From contig NZ_FOKI01000030.1 in the NCBI RefSeq assembly GCF_900111985.1, forward strand, positions 1 through 43,137: 43,137 nucleotides of DNA, given 5' to 3'. A program made the translations under genes and the position numbers. The stretch is from Clostridium frigidicarnis (GTDB lineage: Bacteria; Bacillota; Clostridia; Clostridiales; Clostridiaceae). The first letter of the stretch is position 1. The number at the start of each line of letters is the position of its first letter. The notes under the pieces are model-generated. The model saw nothing but the letters and a program-made list of their open reading frames with translations. It was not told the DNA's origin and did not search any database. Of this stretch, positions 8,231 to 16,901 are shown piece after piece.

Positions 8231-9053
8231 TGAATTAAAAAATATAAAGCCACAAGTTTTAAAAAATAAATTAGGAATTTCAGATATAGAACTTAAAGAA
8301 CTAATAGATTATTTACATGATAAAGGAGCTATGATTTATAAATATAATATTAGTTGTTTAAATTGCCAATCTAATCACACTATATATGAAAATGAGATAA
8401 GAAAGGGCAATAAAGAGTGTGACGAGTGTGGAGAAATAATAAATTTTAACAATTATTTACAGAGAGCCAGTGTGCTTTTACTTCTTGATAAGAATGAAAT
8501 ACTATCATTAGATGAATCTGTAGATTTTAAAAACTATTCAATAAAGAAGATTATAGAAATTAAAGAAATAAGAGAATTGAAAGTTATAAAAACTGAAAAT
8601 AAAAATAAGGAGAATAATATGGAAATATTTATTGGGAGTTCTACTCAGGCAGCAAATGAAATAGAAGAAATAGCATTAGTTGTAGAAGAAAAAGGGTTTA
8701 AAGCGCTACCATGGAATTCACGTGGCAAAGGAGTTTTTAGAGCAACAAATTTTACTATGGAGAATTTAATAAATGTAGCAGATAGAGTTTGTGCTGCTAT
8801 CTTTATTTTTAACTCTGATGATGAGACTTGGTATAGTTCAGATAATGTTACGGTTAAAACAACTAGAGATAATGTATTATTTGAATATGGATTGTTTATG
8901 GGGAAAAAAGGGAGAAACAATGTTGTATTTATCTGTAAAAATAAACCTAAGATTGCTTCAGATTTAAATGGGGTTACTTATATTGATGCAGATCAACCAG
9001 AATATCATATGAAGGCGGAATTGAAAGACTGGTTAGCGAGTTTAAATGTATAA
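8175..9053 (+). CDS. Winged-helix / zinc-ribbon / TIR-like (CAP12/Pycsar-TIR type) effector
   Basis: The 292-aa protein starts at ATG 8175 (GGAAAGG 10 bp upstream, inside the previous gene). Residues ~1-55 look like a winged helix, residues 61-85 form a zinc ribbon (C61, C64, C82, C85), and residues ~149-290 are a TIR-like domain of the predicted nucleotide-binding type. The TIR-like part starts MEIFIGSST and has the signature RDNVLFEYGLFMGKKGRNNV (Glu237 as probable catalytic residue). Related domains act as NADases that kill infected cells, for example the TIR effectors of CBASS and Pycsar systems. A strong internal AAGGAG and ATG at 8619 could make the TIR-like domain alone. No cyclase or Argonaute gene is adjacent. 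Confidence 0.8.
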   Translation: MKIEILRQLQEYIRSKSVDELKNIKPQVLKNKLGISDIELKELIDYLHDKGAMIYKYNISCLNCQSNHTIYENEIRKGNKECDECGEIINFNNYLQRASVLLLLDKNEILSLDESVDFKNYSIKKIIEIKEIRELKVIKTENKNKENNMEIFIGSSTQAANEIEEIALVVEEKGFKALPWNSRGKGVFRATNFTMENLINVADRVCAAIFIFNSDDETWYSSDNVTVKTTRDNVLFEYGLFMGKKGRNNVVFICKNKPKIASDLNGVTYIDADQPEYHMKAELKDWLASLNV

Positions 9054-9109
9054 TTCTAATCATATTATTATATAAAATCAAAACATAACTTATGGGTGAT
9101 ACAGAGAAG

Positions 9110-9197
9110 CGTATCATAAGTAATGTAGATTTATAGCCCTAATCATTGATATTACTTGGTTAGGGTTATTTTTATAGGTAAAAACACCGTAATAAGA
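9110..9197 (+). repeat. Right-hand direct repeat and terminator after the TIR-like module
   Basis: CGTATCATAAGTAA (9110-9123) repeats 6822-6835 exactly. It is followed by a good terminator, CCCTAATCA (from 9137) pairing with TGGTTAGGG and then TTATTTTTATAGG, and by ACACCGTAA. This is the order expected if the unit [stem - ACCGTA...] was duplicated on both sides of the two genes. Confidence 0.6.
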
Positions 9198-9255
9198 TTT
9201 AAAAAAGGTAACATAAGACGTGGTATAGGTATAAAAAGGTGTAATAAGGCTAATA

Positions 9256-10452
9256 ATGAATAAGTTAAAGTCATATGAAGTATTTAAGCCAGGATTATTT
9301 CCAGAATACACTTATGTATCGAGAATGTCATGAGAAATTATGTTTAGCTATGAGTTTAGACTAGAACAAGCTCTAAAGACGCCAGGTTATCTTACTTCAA
9401 TTATTGGACCATCTAAAACTGGAAAAACTGTTTTATGTTAAAAAGTTGTAGGTATAGATAATATTGTATCTATAACAGGAAGTGATTTTAAAAAATCAAC
9501 AGATTTTTGGAGTATAGTAGCAATAAAGATTGGATTGGCAATTGAAGGTGAATATTCAAAGGTTAATACTTTAAAGGAAAATATTAATGATGAGAATGCT
9601 CAAATAAAGAGTTCAACATCTAGAGAAAAATATATATCAAATAAAGATTTGGTTATTGATTATTTTAAAAGCAATAACTTAGTTTTAGTTTTGGATGATT
9701 TTCATTATGCATCAGAGGAGTTACAATTTGATATAGCATACCAATTGAAGGATGCTATTAGAAAAGAATTTAAAGCAATAGTAATTTCATTACCACATAG
9801 AGCAGATGACGCAATTAGAAAAAATGCTGATTTAAGTGGAAGATTGAATTTAATAAATATAGAGCCATGGAAAAAGGAAGAACTAAAGGAAATTGCAGTA
9901 GTTGGTTTCAAGCAGTTGGGAGTAAATATAGAAGATTTAGATGCACAAAGAATAGCAATTGAAAGCCTTACATCTCCACAACTTATGCAATCTATATGTT
10001 TAAATTTATCATTGATATCTAATATATATGAAGCTAATAAATTAGATACTACTTTAATTGAAAGAAGTTATAAAGCTACTACTATAAATTTGCCATATAA
10101 AGACGTTTTTAATAAACTTCAAGCTGGCCCATCTACTAGAGGACAGAAAAGAAAGAAATATAGAATTAACAGTGGAGATGAACTTGATGTTTATGGAATT
10201 ATATTAGAGGCAATTGCATTAGATCCTCCTTTAATTAGTATAACAATTGACGAATTAAAAGATAGAGTTGATGAATTAATAGAACCTTCAAATTATAAGC
10301 TTGATAAAAATACACTTAAAACAAAATTACAAGCAATTCAGGATGTTATGACCAACAGTGCAGCAATATATCAAGCATTTGAATGGAAAGATGATCAAAT
10401 CTACATTGTTGAACCATTGTTTTTATTTTATATTAGATGGGGAGTAAAATAA
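9256..10452 (+). pseudogene. P-loop (AAA/STAND-like) ATPase with two nonsense codons
   Basis: One continuous frame runs from ATG 9256 to TAA 10450-10452 (398 codons) but is broken by TGA 9331-9333 and TAA 9439-9441, both compatible with single base changes from CGA/AGA and GAA. It encodes a Walker A motif GPSKTGKT about 55 codons in, a Walker B LVLVLDDFH, an arginine-rich helical domain after it, and a C-terminal winged-helix-like part ending EPLFLFYIRWGVK. Such ATPases usually work with a nuclease, and a PD-(D/E)XK relic follows directly. The frame from 9535 alone lacks the Walker A motif and cannot be a working ATPase. Confidence 0.8.
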
Positions 10453-10478
10453 AATGGGTAATAATTGTTTAGAAAATA

Positions 10479-11212
10479 ATGATAAACTCACTAAAAAAGT
10501 TAGAGTCACAGATAAGGAAAGGTTGTGAGTTTATTGATTATTTAAAAGGTAATTACTCAATTGAAGAAATGAATAAATTATTCATTTTTTGGAGAAGAGA
10601 AACGGAAACAGTTTTATTTAAAATATTTGGCGATAACAAAAATGGTAAGTTGTTTTTAATTAAAACAGATAAAGACGTTAACAAATTTTCTAAAGCAGAT
10701 ACTATCAATATACTTACCGAAGGTACTAATAGAGTATAGATTTTATTCAAGAATTAATAGAAGAACTTAAAAATGATAGACCTAAGAATGAAGAAAATAG
10801 TAATTATTTGGATGTGAATTCAGCATTAATTATTATAAGAAGAATATTACAAAATTTCTATAAACATATTCAAGTAATGTATCAAGAAGAAGTGCATGGC
10901 AATGGAACAATAAAAAAGAAAGACTTAGATGCAATTCAACTTGGTAATGAATATGATGTACAGAGAATTTTATATTCACTTATACGCCTTATATTTCCAA
11001 CAGCTAGAGTGGAAGTATCAGATGATGCAAGTTATAAGGCTATAAGATATGATATAAAAATAGATTAATATAACATAGTAATAGAGGTTAAGTGTACACG
11101 AAAAAGTATGACTGAAAGAAATTTAACAGAAGAACTAGTAGCAGATGCATTTATAAGAAATTATAAGAGAGAAAATGTAGAAGCAATAGTGAATCAATCA
11201 ATAAATATATAG
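10479..11212 (+). pseudogene. PD-(D/E)XK nuclease-like protein, frameshifted and truncated
   Basis: The frame from ATG 10479 runs 86 codons to TAG 10737. The neighbouring frame carries on from 10736 (IDFIQELIEELKND...) to TAA 11066-11068, and after that stop in the same frame (YNIVIEVKCTRKSMTERNLT) to TAG 11210-11212. The pieces join into one protein whose end holds a PD-(D/E)XK core: RYDIKID, then IEVK. There is thus one frameshift near 10736, one stop at 11066 and probably an inner deletion near ADAFIRNYKRENV. It follows the broken ATPase by 26 bp and was probably its nuclease partner. Confidence 0.7.
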
Positions 11213-11290
11213 TTATTGCATTCAGAGCTAGTGAAATTTTAAATCCATAAGTAGCAAAAAAGCTTTTTATAGTCAGCTCTAGCATATCCA

Positions 11291-11344
11291 ATACCACCCC
11301 CCCTAACTATGATGAAATATTCACCAATAGTTCAGGGGGTGTAT
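11291..11344. other. Large hairpin upstream of the MerR gene
   Basis: ATACCACCCCCC...CTATGATG pairs with CAATAGTTCAGGGGGTGTAT (arms about 11291-11310 and 11327-11344). It has no proper T-tract. It lies between the nuclease relic and the MerR regulator and may be a terminator remnant or a site for a regulator. The rest of 11213-11442 shows a possible -10 TATGAT (11414-11419). Confidence 0.4.
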
Positions 11345-11442
11345 GTTTATGATAACTAATATTTATGAAACAAATAAGACTCTCCACTATATCACCAGAC
11401 TTTCCATAAGTGTTATGATAATAACATGGAGGTGCAAATGGT

Positions 11443-12207
11443 ATGGGTAAGATATATAAAACAGCAGAAGTAGCTAAAATAACTGGGGTACATCCCAACA
11501 CTGTACGTTTGTACGAAAAGCTTGAATTAATACCAAAGGTGAATAGATTACCAAATGGTTATAGAGTATTTACTGACTATCATATAGAGCAGTTTAACCT
11601 TGCTAGAACTGCCTTTAAAGTAGAGGTTCTACAAAATGGGCTTAGAAAGAAGATAATCAATGTTGTTAAGTTATCTGCTAAGGGGGAGTTTCAGGAAGCA
11701 ATTAACTGTACAAATGATTATATAGATCAGATAAAGCAAGAGCGAAAAAATGCAGAGGAAGCCATAGAACTTTCAAAGAGGCTTTTATTAGAGATAGATG
11801 CTAAAGATAATTATATATTTTTTACAAGAAAGCAAACTTCAGACCATCTTCAAGTCACAATGGACACATTAAGAAATTGGGAGATGAATGGTCTACTTAC
11901 TGTTAAGAGAAAGCAAAATGGATATCGAGTTTATACTGAAAGTGATATTAATAGATTGAAAATAATACGGACATTACGTTGTGCTAACTATTCCCTTTCA
12001 GCAATTTTAAGAATGCTTAGTGCCATATCAGAAAGTAAGGAAATTGATATTAGAGAGGTAATCAATAAAGCAAAAGAGGATGATGATATTATTACAGCAT
12101 GTGATAAGCTTCTTACTTCCTTAAGTGATGCAGAAAAAAATGCAAATAGTATATTGAAGCAATTAGAATTTATGAAAAATGAATTTAATACAAACTCTAC
12201 ACTTTAA
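11443..12207 (+). CDS. MerR-family regulator with two MerR HTH domains
   Basis: The 254-aa protein starts at ATG 11443 (GGAGGTG upstream). It has two MerR winged helices: residues ~4-62 (YKTAEVAKITGVHPNTVRLY ... NGYRVFTDYHIEQF) and residues ~126-182 (FTRKQTSDHLQVTMDTLRNW ... NGYRVYTESDINRLK), joined by a long helix and followed by a C-terminal coiled-coil-like arm. MerR proteins distort promoters with long spacers and often sense drugs or metals. It precedes an ABC exporter with a terminator in between and probably controls it. The doubled HTH is unusual; a monomer might act like the normal dimer. Confidence 0.85.
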   Translation: MGKIYKTAEVAKITGVHPNTVRLYEKLELIPKVNRLPNGYRVFTDYHIEQFNLARTAFKVEVLQNGLRKKIINVVKLSAKGEFQEAINCTNDYIDQIKQERKNAEEAIELSKRLLLEIDAKDNYIFFTRKQTSDHLQVTMDTLRNWEMNGLLTVKRKQNGYRVYTESDINRLKIIRTLRCANYSLSAILRMLSAISESKEIDIREVINKAKEDDDIITACDKLLTSLSDAEKNANSILKQLEFMKNEFNTNSTL

Positions 12208-12237
12208 CACCATACTTTGTGATGGTGTTATTCTTTT
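12206..12237 (+). terminator. Rho-independent terminator
   Basis: AACACCAT (12206-12213) pairs with ATGGTGTT (12222-12229), followed by ATTCTTTT. It lies between the MerR gene and the ABC operon, so expression of the exporter depends on readthrough or an own promoter in the remaining 20 bp. Confidence 0.65.
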
Positions 12238-12258
12238 ATCAAAAGGAGGTAATAACAC

Positions 12259-12990
12259 ATGGAAGTAATAAAAGTTCATAATCTTTATAAATCTTATGGT
12301 AATGTTCAAGTGGTGAAGGATATTAGTTTAACGGTAAAGAAAGGTGAGATATTTGGATTGCTCGGGGCAAATGGGGCAGGGAAGAGTACTACCATAGAGT
12401 GCATTTTAGGTACAAAGAATTTTGATGATGGGCAGGTATCTATCTTAGGTATGAATCCTCAAAAAGAAAGAAAACAGCTATTTCAGAAGGTTGGGGTTCA
12501 GTTTCAAGAATCTAATTATCAAGATAAGATTACAGTGAAAGAGTTGTGTGAAATAACTGAAGTTCTTTACAAAAATCCATTAGATTGCAATAAATTATTA
12601 GAGCAATTTCACCTTCAAGATAAGGTTAGAAATCTAGTAAGCGAACTATCTGGAGGTGAAAAGCAACGATTATTTATTATCCTAGCGTTAATTCCTAACC
12701 CAGAGGTAGTATTCCTAGACGAGCTTACAACAGGACTAGATGTAAAGGTTAGAAGAGATGTATGGAAGTGCTTATTAAACTTAAAGAAGCAAGGACTAAC
12801 ACTCTTTTTAACATCTCATTTCATGGATGAGGTTGAAGCTTTGTGCAATAAAATATGTATTTTAAAAAATGGAGTAATAGATTTTTATGGAACAGCTGAA
12901 GAAGTCGTGGCACTGAGTCCATATAAAAAATTTGAGGATGCTTATTTATGGTTTGTAGATGAGGAGGAATTGGATGATGAAAGTATTTAA
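12259..12990 (+). CDS. ABC transporter ATP-binding protein
   Basis: The 243-aa protein has Walker A GANGAGKST, signature LSGGEKQRL, Walker B VVFLDELTTGLD and switch histidine TSHFMDE. It is the drug-export (CcmA/DrrA-like) subfamily that pairs with ABC-2 permeases. The start is ATG 12259 after AAAGGAGG. Its end overlaps the permease gene by 17 bp, which indicates translational coupling. The upstream double-MerR regulator is the likely control. The substrate is unknown; drug or peptide export is the usual role. Confidence 0.92.
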   Translation: MEVIKVHNLYKSYGNVQVVKDISLTVKKGEIFGLLGANGAGKSTTIECILGTKNFDDGQVSILGMNPQKERKQLFQKVGVQFQESNYQDKITVKELCEITEVLYKNPLDCNKLLEQFHLQDKVRNLVSELSGGEKQRLFIILALIPNPEVVFLDELTTGLDVKVRRDVWKCLLNLKKQGLTLFLTSHFMDEVEALCNKICILKNGVIDFYGTAEEVVALSPYKKFEDAYLWFVDEEELDDESI

Positions 12991-13720
12991 AACAATGTTA
13001 AAAACTGAATTAAAGTTATCACTAAGAGGTATGGATATGTTCATCTTTGCAATCTGTATGCCAGTTTTGGTAACTATTATTTTAGGCGTTATTTATGGGA
13101 ATAAACCCGCATTTCCTGGAGCAGATTTTACATTCATGGAACAATCCTTTGCAGCTGTATCAACCATTGCAATATGTGCAGGCGGTGTCATGGGGTTACC
13201 ATTAGTATTATCTGAGTATCGTCACAGAAAGATATTAAAAAGATTTAGAGTAACACCAATTAGCCCATCTATGATTTTAGTAGTTCAAGGAGTAATCTAT
13301 GCTTTATATGCCATTGTTTCATTAATTCTTGTTTATTTAACAGCAAAAATATTTTTCAAGTTTCAATTTAGAGGTTCATGGATAAACTTTTTAGGAGCAT
13401 ATACATTAGTAATGATATCAATGTTCAGCATTGGATTTATGGTGGGAGGAATAGCGAAAAATATTAAAATGGCAGGTGTTATTGCCAGTATTATATACTT
13501 TCCTATGCTTATATTCTCAGGAGCAACATTACCATATGAGGTTATGCCAACAGCCCTTCAAAAAGTGGCAGATATTTTACCCTTAACTCATGGAATAAAG
13601 CTTTTAAAAAGTGCATCACTTAATTTAAGCATAGATAATGCGATACTACCGATTTTAGTTGTAAGTATACTTGCTGTAATATGTATTGGGGTGTCTATTA
13701 AGCTTTTTAGGTGGGAGTAA
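12974..13720 (+). CDS. ABC-2 type transporter permease
   Basis: The protein of about 248 aa has six hydrophobic segments and the ABC-2 signature region near MVGGIAKNIKMAGVIASIIY and FPMLIFSGATLPYEVMP. The start is set at ATG 12974 (or 12977) because GAGGAGG lies 6-9 bp upstream inside the ATPase gene; the longer frame to 12959 has no RBS. It forms the membrane part of the exporter whose ATPase is encoded just before it. Confidence 0.9.
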   Translation: MMKVFKTMLKTELKLSLRGMDMFIFAICMPVLVTIILGVIYGNKPAFPGADFTFMEQSFAAVSTIAICAGGVMGLPLVLSEYRHRKILKRFRVTPISPSMILVVQGVIYALYAIVSLILVYLTAKIFFKFQFRGSWINFLGAYTLVMISMFSIGFMVGGIAKNIKMAGVIASIIYFPMLIFSGATLPYEVMPTALQKVADILPLTHGIKLLKSASLNLSIDNAILPILVVSILAVICIGVSIKLFRWE

Positions 13721-13790
13721 TTTAAAACTTATGAATAAATATTAATAGTTTAAACAGCCTTATAATAGTGTTGATATAGGCATAAAAAAG

Positions 13791-13822
13791 AGGATTTACT
13801 GTAATAAGGTAAATCCTTTATA
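13791..13822. terminator. Bidirectional terminator
   Basis: AGGATTTAC (13791-13799) pairs with GTAAATCCT (13809-13817). It has a T-run on the minus side (CTTTTTT) and a T-rich tail on the plus side, so it serves both the ABC operon and the convergent GyrI-like/DUF5131 unit. Confidence 0.7.
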
Positions 13823-13870
13823 CATTTTTAAAGAAGGCGAACTAACATAACTTCACATTATACTCATACC

Positions 13871-14167
13871 CTATAGCCTCTCTTTAAACGAGTTATCATC
13901 AGTTAATATCTGACTGCATAGATCTTTGACATTAAGTGTGTATTTCTTACCATCTTTGATAAAGTGAGTTCCACATTGCCTAAATTCAAAAGAAACTCCT
14001 TTAGTTATGCACTGCTCTCCAATAGATAAAACCCAATTGTAATTCAGCGGTTTTGCATTTCTATCGGATTCACCACAAACTACCACCAATTCAACATTAT
14101 CCAGATATTTTGCTATATTTATCTTTTCAATAAGTGGCTGGCAAATTACATTCCTAATGTACCATAC
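13871..14167 (-). pseudogene. C-terminal fossil of a DUF5131 (phage Gp37/Gp68-like) protein
   Basis: Read on the minus strand, the frame starts directly after the stop of the GyrI-like gene (VWYIRNVICQPLIEKINIAK) and continues with YLDNVELVVVCGESDRNAK and NYNWVLSIGEQCITKGVSF. This is the C-terminal third of DUF5131 proteins, which are radical-SAM-like and found in phages and genomes. The cysteine-containing N-terminal part is missing and there is no start codon with an RBS; TTG 14089 is internal. A deletion has fused this tail to the end of the neighbouring gene. Confidence 0.65.
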
Positions 14168-14641
14168 TTAATTTTCTTTTTTTGAAACTGGAATCCATAC
14201 CTCATATTGGGCATTCTCCGGGTCTGGATTTAAATACACCTCAATATCTGGTGCATTTCCATATTCATATCCTGAAGTTGGAAGCCATTCAGTTAGGATT
14301 CTTTTTTCTAGTTCCTGTATAGACTGAGCACTTCCTTCTCCTGAAAATATTGCCCACAGGGAGCTAGGAACAATGTATTCTTCTAAATTATTCTCTATTG
14401 GTTTACTACTTGCAACTGCAATATAGTATCTCCAATTATCTAATTCATTACAGGAGCTTACTCCGAGCATACCCATAGGCATTCCCTCCATCATGGCAGT
14501 AAGTCTTGGTATTGTTCCATTCATTACAGCTGTGCCCCACATTTTCGGTACAATTTCAAAGTTTTTCTCCATCTCTGTTTCTAGCGGTTCTGAAACACCT
14601 ACAATTCTAAATGATTCCTTCTTTTCAAGTCTGTAATTCAT
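14168..14641 (-). CDS. GyrI-like effector-domain protein derived from an AraC regulator
   Basis: The protein of 157 aa starts at ATG 14641 (MNYRLEKKESFRIVGVSEPL), chosen for the AAAGGAG 9 bp upstream. It ends in the family tail YEVWIPVSKKEN. Upstream in the same frame (to 14722) the residues TPISFKITIKGDIE are the linker that normally follows the AraC HTH, as in the gene at 3-608, but the HTH itself is gone. It is thus a truncated AraC/GyrI regulator that still has a usable start and could act as a ligand-binding protein. Confidence 0.7.
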   Translation of the reverse strand: MNYRLEKKESFRIVGVSEPLETEMEKNFEIVPKMWGTAVMNGTIPRLTAMMEGMPMGMLGVSSCNELDNWRYYIAVASSKPIENNLEEYIVPSSLWAIFSGEGSAQSIQELEKRILTEWLPTSGYEYGNAPDIEVYLNPDPENAQYEVWIPVSKKEN

Positions 14642-14845
14642 TTCAATATCTCCTTTTATTGTTATTTTGAAGCTGATAGGAGTATTAGAGCAGGTAGTCA
14701 TCGGATAAAGCATTTGTCCCATATTTCATAATTAATTAAATATAATGTATAAATTTATTTAAATATGTTTTTATGGTTATTTATGTAAAGGAATCAAGAA
14801 GTGGTTCGAGAAAATATGTATATTAAAAAATGGAGGTGGTTATAT

Positions 14846-14875
14846 ATGAGTAATATTAATTTCAATAGTTACTGA
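14846..14875 (+). CDS. Possible 9-aa leader peptide before the chitinase gene
   Basis: ATG AGT AAT ATT AAT TTC AAT AGT TAC TGA (MSNINFNSY) follows a strong GGAGGTGG at an ideal distance, 92 bp before the chitinase start. No convincing terminator/antiterminator pair is seen. It may be a leader, an isolated peptide or a chance site. The remaining gap 14723-14967 shows nothing else. Confidence 0.3.
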   Translation: MSNINFNSY

Positions 14876-14967
14876 AACACTATAACCAAAATTCATATTT
14901 GAAACCAAATGGCAAGATTATCATAGCATAGTATTAAAATATAAAAGTAAGATAGGAGGGTATACAA

Positions 14968-16821
14968 ATGAAAAACACTAAATTGATTAAATTAGTAGTT
15001 GGTTTTATGGCTGCTACATTTTCACTGTCGATTTTAACCACAAGGGTAGAGGCAAAAAATATTGAAAATAAAAATACTAAAAATGAAGTTAAACAAACTA
15101 TTAATAATAAAGATTTAGAAAGAAAGTTAATTGGATATTTCCCAGAGTGGGCCTATAATAGTGAAGCTCAGGGATACTTTAAAGTTACTGATTTGCAATG
15201 GGATTCTTTAACTCATATTCAATATTCCTTTGCAATGGTGGATCAAGCTACAAATAAAATTAAATTAGGGGACAAACATGCCGCACTGGAAGAGGAATTT
15301 AAAAATTATAATTTATATTATAAAGGGAAAAAGGTAGAGTTGGATCCTAACCTGACCTATAAAGGTCACTTTAATTTATTACAGACTATGAAAAAACAAT
15401 ATCCTGATGTTAATTTGCTTATATCAGTAGGTGGATGGGCTGGAAGTAGAGGATTCTATACAATGATTGATACAGATGAAGGAATAAATACCTTTGCAGA
15501 TTCTTGTGTTGATTTTATAGAAAAATATAACTTTGATGGTGTTGATATTGACTTTGAATATCCATCTTCAATAAGTCAATCAGGAAATCCAGCGGATTTT
15601 GACTTATCTGAACCTAGAAGGGCTAAATTAAATGAGAGATATAATATACTCATGAAAACACTAAGAGAAAAAATAGATGCAGCTTCTAAAAAGGATAATA
15701 AAGATTATATATTATCTGCTGCAGTTACAGCATCACCTTGGGTACTGGGCGGAGTTAAAGATAACACCTATGCTAAGTATTTAGATTTCTTAAGTGTTAT
15801 GTCCTATGACTATCATGGTGGATGGAATGAATATGTTGAAAATCTAGCAGGTATTTATCCAGATCCAAAAGACAGGGAAACTGCAAGTCAAATTATGCCA
15901 ACACTTTGTATGGATTGGGCTTATAGGTATTACAGAGGTGTATTACCACCTGAAAAAATATTAATGGGCATACCATACTATACTAGAGGATGGGAAAATG
16001 TACAAGGTGGACAAAATGGACTTCATGGATCAAGTAGAACCCCTGCATCTGGTAAGTATAATATTTGGGGAGACGATTTAGATAATGATGGAAAGCTAGA
16101 GCCAGCAGGTGCTAATCCATTATGGCACGTATTAAACCTTATGGAAAAGGATAAGAATTTAAAAGTATATTGGGATGATGTAGAAAAGGTACCATATGTA
16201 TGGCAAAATGAAGAGAAAGTTTTCTTATCCTTTGAAAATGAAAGATCTATGGATGAAAGACTTAATTATATTAAAAATAAAAATCTAGGCGGAGCATTAA
16301 TTTGGGTTATGAACGGTGATTATGGATTAAATCCTAACTATGAAGAAGGTTCAAGTGATATAAACAAAGGTAAGTATACTTTTGGTGATACTTTAACTAA
16401 GCGCCTAAGCAGTGGTTTGTCCAATATGGGAGCATGCAGTAAAACGCCAGAGGATTCTAATAATTCCCTAGAGCCTATAAATGTTTCAGTGGGCTTCGGT
16501 GGTAGTTATGATCATCCAAATTACACTTATGATATAAATGTAAAAAATTATACAGGTAAGGAAATTAAAGGGGGATGGGAAGTATACTTTGATTTACCAA
16601 AATCAGCATTATATATGTCTTCTTGGGGAGGAACGTACACTTTAAAAGACAATGGAGATTTTACAACAGTTACAATAAAATCTGGTAACTGGCAAAATAT
16701 TAATGAGGGTGCTACTGTTAACCTTCAAGGAATGATAGGACTATGCTTTTCAGACGTTAGAAATATTAAATTTAATTGTATGAAACCTGTAGGAAATCAA
16801 AAAATTATTCAACAAAAATAG
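14968..16821 (+). CDS. Secreted GH18 chitinase with C-terminal carbohydrate-binding domain
   Basis: The 617-aa protein starts at ATG 14968 after TAGGAGGG. A signal peptide (KLIKLVVGFMAATFSLSIL, cut near the A-K at residues 29-30) leads to a GH18 barrel (residues ~52-470) with SVGGW at 153-157 and the catalytic D-G-V-D-I-D-F-E (190-197, Glu197 the acid). GH18 enzymes cut chitin with retention by substrate-assisted catalysis. Residues ~495-608 (INVSVGFGGSYDHPNYTYDI and following) look like a CBM2/CBM3-type beta-sandwich. It acts outside the cell. It is a single-gene unit with a strong terminator. Confidence 0.92.
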   Translation: MKNTKLIKLVVGFMAATFSLSILTTRVEAKNIENKNTKNEVKQTINNKDLERKLIGYFPEWAYNSEAQGYFKVTDLQWDSLTHIQYSFAMVDQATNKIKLGDKHAALEEEFKNYNLYYKGKKVELDPNLTYKGHFNLLQTMKKQYPDVNLLISVGGWAGSRGFYTMIDTDEGINTFADSCVDFIEKYNFDGVDIDFEYPSSISQSGNPADFDLSEPRRAKLNERYNILMKTLREKIDAASKKDNKDYILSAAVTASPWVLGGVKDNTYAKYLDFLSVMSYDYHGGWNEYVENLAGIYPDPKDRETASQIMPTLCMDWAYRYYRGVLPPEKILMGIPYYTRGWENVQGGQNGLHGSSRTPASGKYNIWGDDLDNDGKLEPAGANPLWHVLNLMEKDKNLKVYWDDVEKVPYVWQNEEKVFLSFENERSMDERLNYIKNKNLGGALIWVMNGDYGLNPNYEEGSSDINKGKYTFGDTLTKRLSSGLSNMGACSKTPEDSNNSLEPINVSVGFGGSYDHPNYTYDINVKNYTGKEIKGGWEVYFDLPKSALYMSSWGGTYTLKDNGDFTTVTIKSGNWQNINEGATVNLQGMIGLCFSDVRNIKFNCMKPVGNQKIIQQK

Positions 16822-16836
16822 ATAGCAGAAAAGTAA

Positions 16837-16880
16837 AATAAAACAGTGCCAGACTATATAATAATGGCACTGTTTTATTG
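16837..16880 (+). terminator. Strong terminator of the chitinase gene
   Basis: A perfect 15-bp stem: AATAAAACAGTGCCA (16837-16851) with TGGCACTGTTTTATT (16865-16879). It works from both sides by sequence. Confidence 0.85.
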
Positions 16881-16901
16881 ATTTAAGCTAAAAGAAAAAT
16901 T

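Noticed and set aside
6163-11212. Prophage or integrative element around the accessory genes
   Set aside because: No integrase, structural, replication or conjugation genes and no tRNA-type attachment site are present.
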